Origin: an uncultured Prevotella sp.
Lineage (GTDB): Bacteria > Bacteroidota > Bacteroidia > Bacteroidales > Bacteroidaceae
Assembly: GCA_900556795.1 (NCBI GenBank)
Contig: USQD01000065.1
Span: 1 to 9,086 of the forward strand
Direction of reading: 5' to 3'
DNA: 9,086 bases
Below are positions 6,426 to 9,086 of the stretch, piece after piece. The position numbers and the translations under genes were made by a program. The notes beneath the pieces are model-generated. The model ran no database searches. It saw only the letters and a list, made by a program, of their open reading frames with translations, and was not told where the DNA came from. Each line of letters opens with the position of its first letter. Position 1 is the stretch's first letter.

Positions 6426-7853
6426 TTAATGTTTATTCACCGTAGCCAAAACTTCCTGATTGACTACAACCTTATATTTCTTCTTCAATTCAGCAACCCA
6501 CTCTTTCTCGAGCATGTCCTGATAGTCGGCAACCACCAACGCTTTCACATCAGCATACTCCTGTGGTCCCTTCTTCAAGACCTTTCCATAAGTTGCATCA
6601 ATAGGATAATCCTTGACAGGTTCCACCTTCACGTCTTTTCTGAACACCTTATTGTCCACCAGAGCGTTGTCTCCCTGCTTGAAAATACCCTTTTCTACAC
6701 GGATGCGAGTAACGGAATCGGCATTGAAGGTAGTTCTAAGCACCTCAGCCCATTCATTGAAAGGCTTTCCTTTCACAGCCTTCTTCACAGCCTTCACATC
6801 CGCCTGATTTTTCACATGGTAAGCAATACCCTTGAATCGAGGCTGATCCCATGCATAATTCTTCTTGTGCTTGGCGAAATAAGCAGCCAGAGCTTTCTCG
6901 TCCTTGGCAGCCTTCTCCCAAACCAGACGGTTGCTAATTTCATACAGCAACAATCCATCATGATATTCCTGAACCAGATATTTCAGCTGATCATCTGCAG
7001 CGGTCATTTTCGCAGTCATATCATCGAGCACAGCTTCCTTATCTCCAAATTGTGCAGATGATTTACAGATGGAATCCAACTTCGTATCAATAATATGCTC
7101 TCTGATGCCACGGGCATCAATAAAGCGACAAATATCTGTCTTCACCGAGTCGTATGGGAAGAAATCCTGCTTACCCATCAACTTGATGATATGATATCCA
7201 AACTCAGACAAGACAGGCTTAGACATCTCTCCTACCTTCATAGAGAAGCAGGCATCTTCGAAAGCCTTGACAGTCTGTCCCTTGGTTATCCATGAAATAT
7301 CTCCACCTTTTACGGCAGAGCCTTTATCATCGGAATATTTCTTTGCCAATTCAGCAAAGTTACCCCCTTTTTTCAATACCTGATACAAAGAGTCGGCTCT
7401 ATATTTAGCCTTATCCTGTTCTGCAGCAGAAGCTTTCTGACCCAATCTTATCAAGATATGAGCAGGTTTTACCATTCCGCCAGCAGCAAGCACTCTCTGC
7501 CTGGTATCATTATAAATTTTATGCGCTTCCGTCTCAACATCCTTTTCAGAAATAACGAAAGGACGGATTTGCTGGTCACGATACTGCAGGAACTCAGCCT
7601 TGAAAGAAGACAAAGTATCCAGATGAGCATCCAGGGCAGCCTGTACCTTTAACTTGTAATTAACGAACAAGTCGACATATTCCTTGACAGATTTCTTGTC
7701 AATGACATCATCCGAATTATTCTTATTAAAAGAATATTCAAATTCAGAGCGACTGACGGGCTGACCATTGATGGTCATAACAGTAGGATCGTTTTGAGCA
7801 AAAGCTATGCTCCCTTGAAGGAGCATAGCCAGAGAAAGCGCATAAAACTTCAT
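6426..7853 (-). CDS. Exported parvulin-type peptidylprolyl isomerase (PpiC/SurA family)
   Basis: Product of 475 aa. Residues 1-20 are a signal peptide (ending SIAFAQ) without a lipobox, so a soluble periplasmic protein is expected. Residues about 23-120 form a helical chaperone-like region (VMTINGQPVSRSEFEY at its head). Residues about 128-228 are a complete parvulin domain: AHILIR with His132, the NFAELAKKYSDDKGSA block, GGDISW, and FGYHIIKL with His221. Both histidines usual in active parvulins are present, unlike in the SurA-like neighbour. The C-terminal half (240-475) is mostly helical, with a stretch around 339-425 (FKGIAYHVKNQ onward) that could be a decayed second parvulin. It probably isomerises prolines in, or chaperones, outer membrane proteins. 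It starts 27 nt after guaB and ends 19 nt before the surA-like gene. The start is set by the signal peptide. Family is sure; clients are unknown. Confidence 0.9.
   Translation of the reverse strand: MKFYALSLAMLLQGSIAFAQNDPTVMTINGQPVSRSEFEYSFNKNNSDDVIDKKSVKEYVDLFVNYKLKVQAALDAHLDTLSSFKAEFLQYRDQQIRPFVISEKDVETEAHKIYNDTRQRVLAAGGMVKPAHILIRLGQKASAAEQDKAKYRADSLYQVLKKGGNFAELAKKYSDDKGSAVKGGDISWITKGQTVKAFEDACFSMKVGEMSKPVLSEFGYHIIKLMGKQDFFPYDSVKTDICRFIDARGIREHIIDTKLDSICKSSAQFGDKEAVLDDMTAKMTAADDQLKYLVQEYHDGLLLYEISNRLVWEKAAKDEKALAAYFAKHKKNYAWDQPRFKGIAYHVKNQADVKAVKKAVKGKPFNEWAEVLRTTFNADSVTRIRVEKGIFKQGDNALVDNKVFRKDVKVEPVKDYPIDATYGKVLKKGPQEYADVKALVVADYQDMLEKEWVAELKKKYKVVVNQEVLATVNKH
7804..7829 (-). repeat. 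Perfect 10-bp inverted repeat within the signal-peptide codons of the parvulin gene
   Basis: Arms 7804-7813 and 7820-7829 are exact reverse complements around a 6-nt loop. They cover codons 9-17 of the parvulin gene, starting 24 nt after the A of its ATG. The tight loop and five G-C pairs should give a stable mRNA hairpin at the 5' end of the coding region. No T-run follows it. A regulatory role is inference only. Confidence 0.5.
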
Positions 7854-7880
7854 ATTAATATTTAATATCTTACTTTTAAA

Positions 7881-9086
<1,206 letters not shown>

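Noticed and set aside
6249..7061. A 270-codon open frame on the plus strand across the surA/parvulin junction
   Set aside because: It lies wholly opposite two well-supported genes, shows no recognisable domain and has the composition of a reverse-frame shadow. The minus-strand genes explain the DNA.

Overview
The window reads as chromosomal housekeeping DNA from a Bacteroidota bacterium, most likely order Bacteroidales and probably Prevotella/Segatella-like. The clues are an OmpA-family porin of the Prevotella/Bacteroides style, a pair of parvulin chaperones followed by a long OstA-like protein and mutL, very AT-rich short gaps between moderately GC coding regions, and start codons with little Shine-Dalgarno signal. 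The genus is inferred from recalled protein style, not from a search.

All six genes lie on the minus strand and are transcribed from high to low coordinates: guaB (3' part only, cut by the right edge), a single-parvulin peptidylprolyl isomerase, a SurA-like chaperone with two parvulin modules, an OstA/LptA-like solenoid protein, mutL, and an OmpA-family outer membrane protein. Gaps are 27, 19, -4 (ATGA overlap), 42 and 43 nt. No convincing terminator lies between them, so guaB to mutL, and possibly ompA, could be co-transcribed. After ompA there are two candidate intrinsic terminators in the first 75 bases. No gap exceeds 45 nt, and no RNA gene, mobile element, CRISPR array or prophage remnant is visible.

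Four of the six products are exported. The two chaperones would escort unfolded outer membrane proteins across the periplasm. The OstA-like protein resembles LPS-transport bridge components, and OmpA is a typical client of such chaperones as well as a peptidoglycan tether. The middle of the window is therefore an envelope-biogenesis block, flanked by GMP synthesis (guaB) and mismatch repair (mutL), whose link to the block is probably genomic tradition rather than function.

No obviously new system is present. The points worth a second look are: a MutL that has lost the residues of the endonuclease site but keeps a clamp-binding-like motif; complementary loss of the two parvulin histidines in the two SurA modules; a very regular 29-30 residue repeat in the OstA-like protein; and perfect 10- and 11-bp inverted repeats inside the signal-peptide codons of two genes of the cluster.
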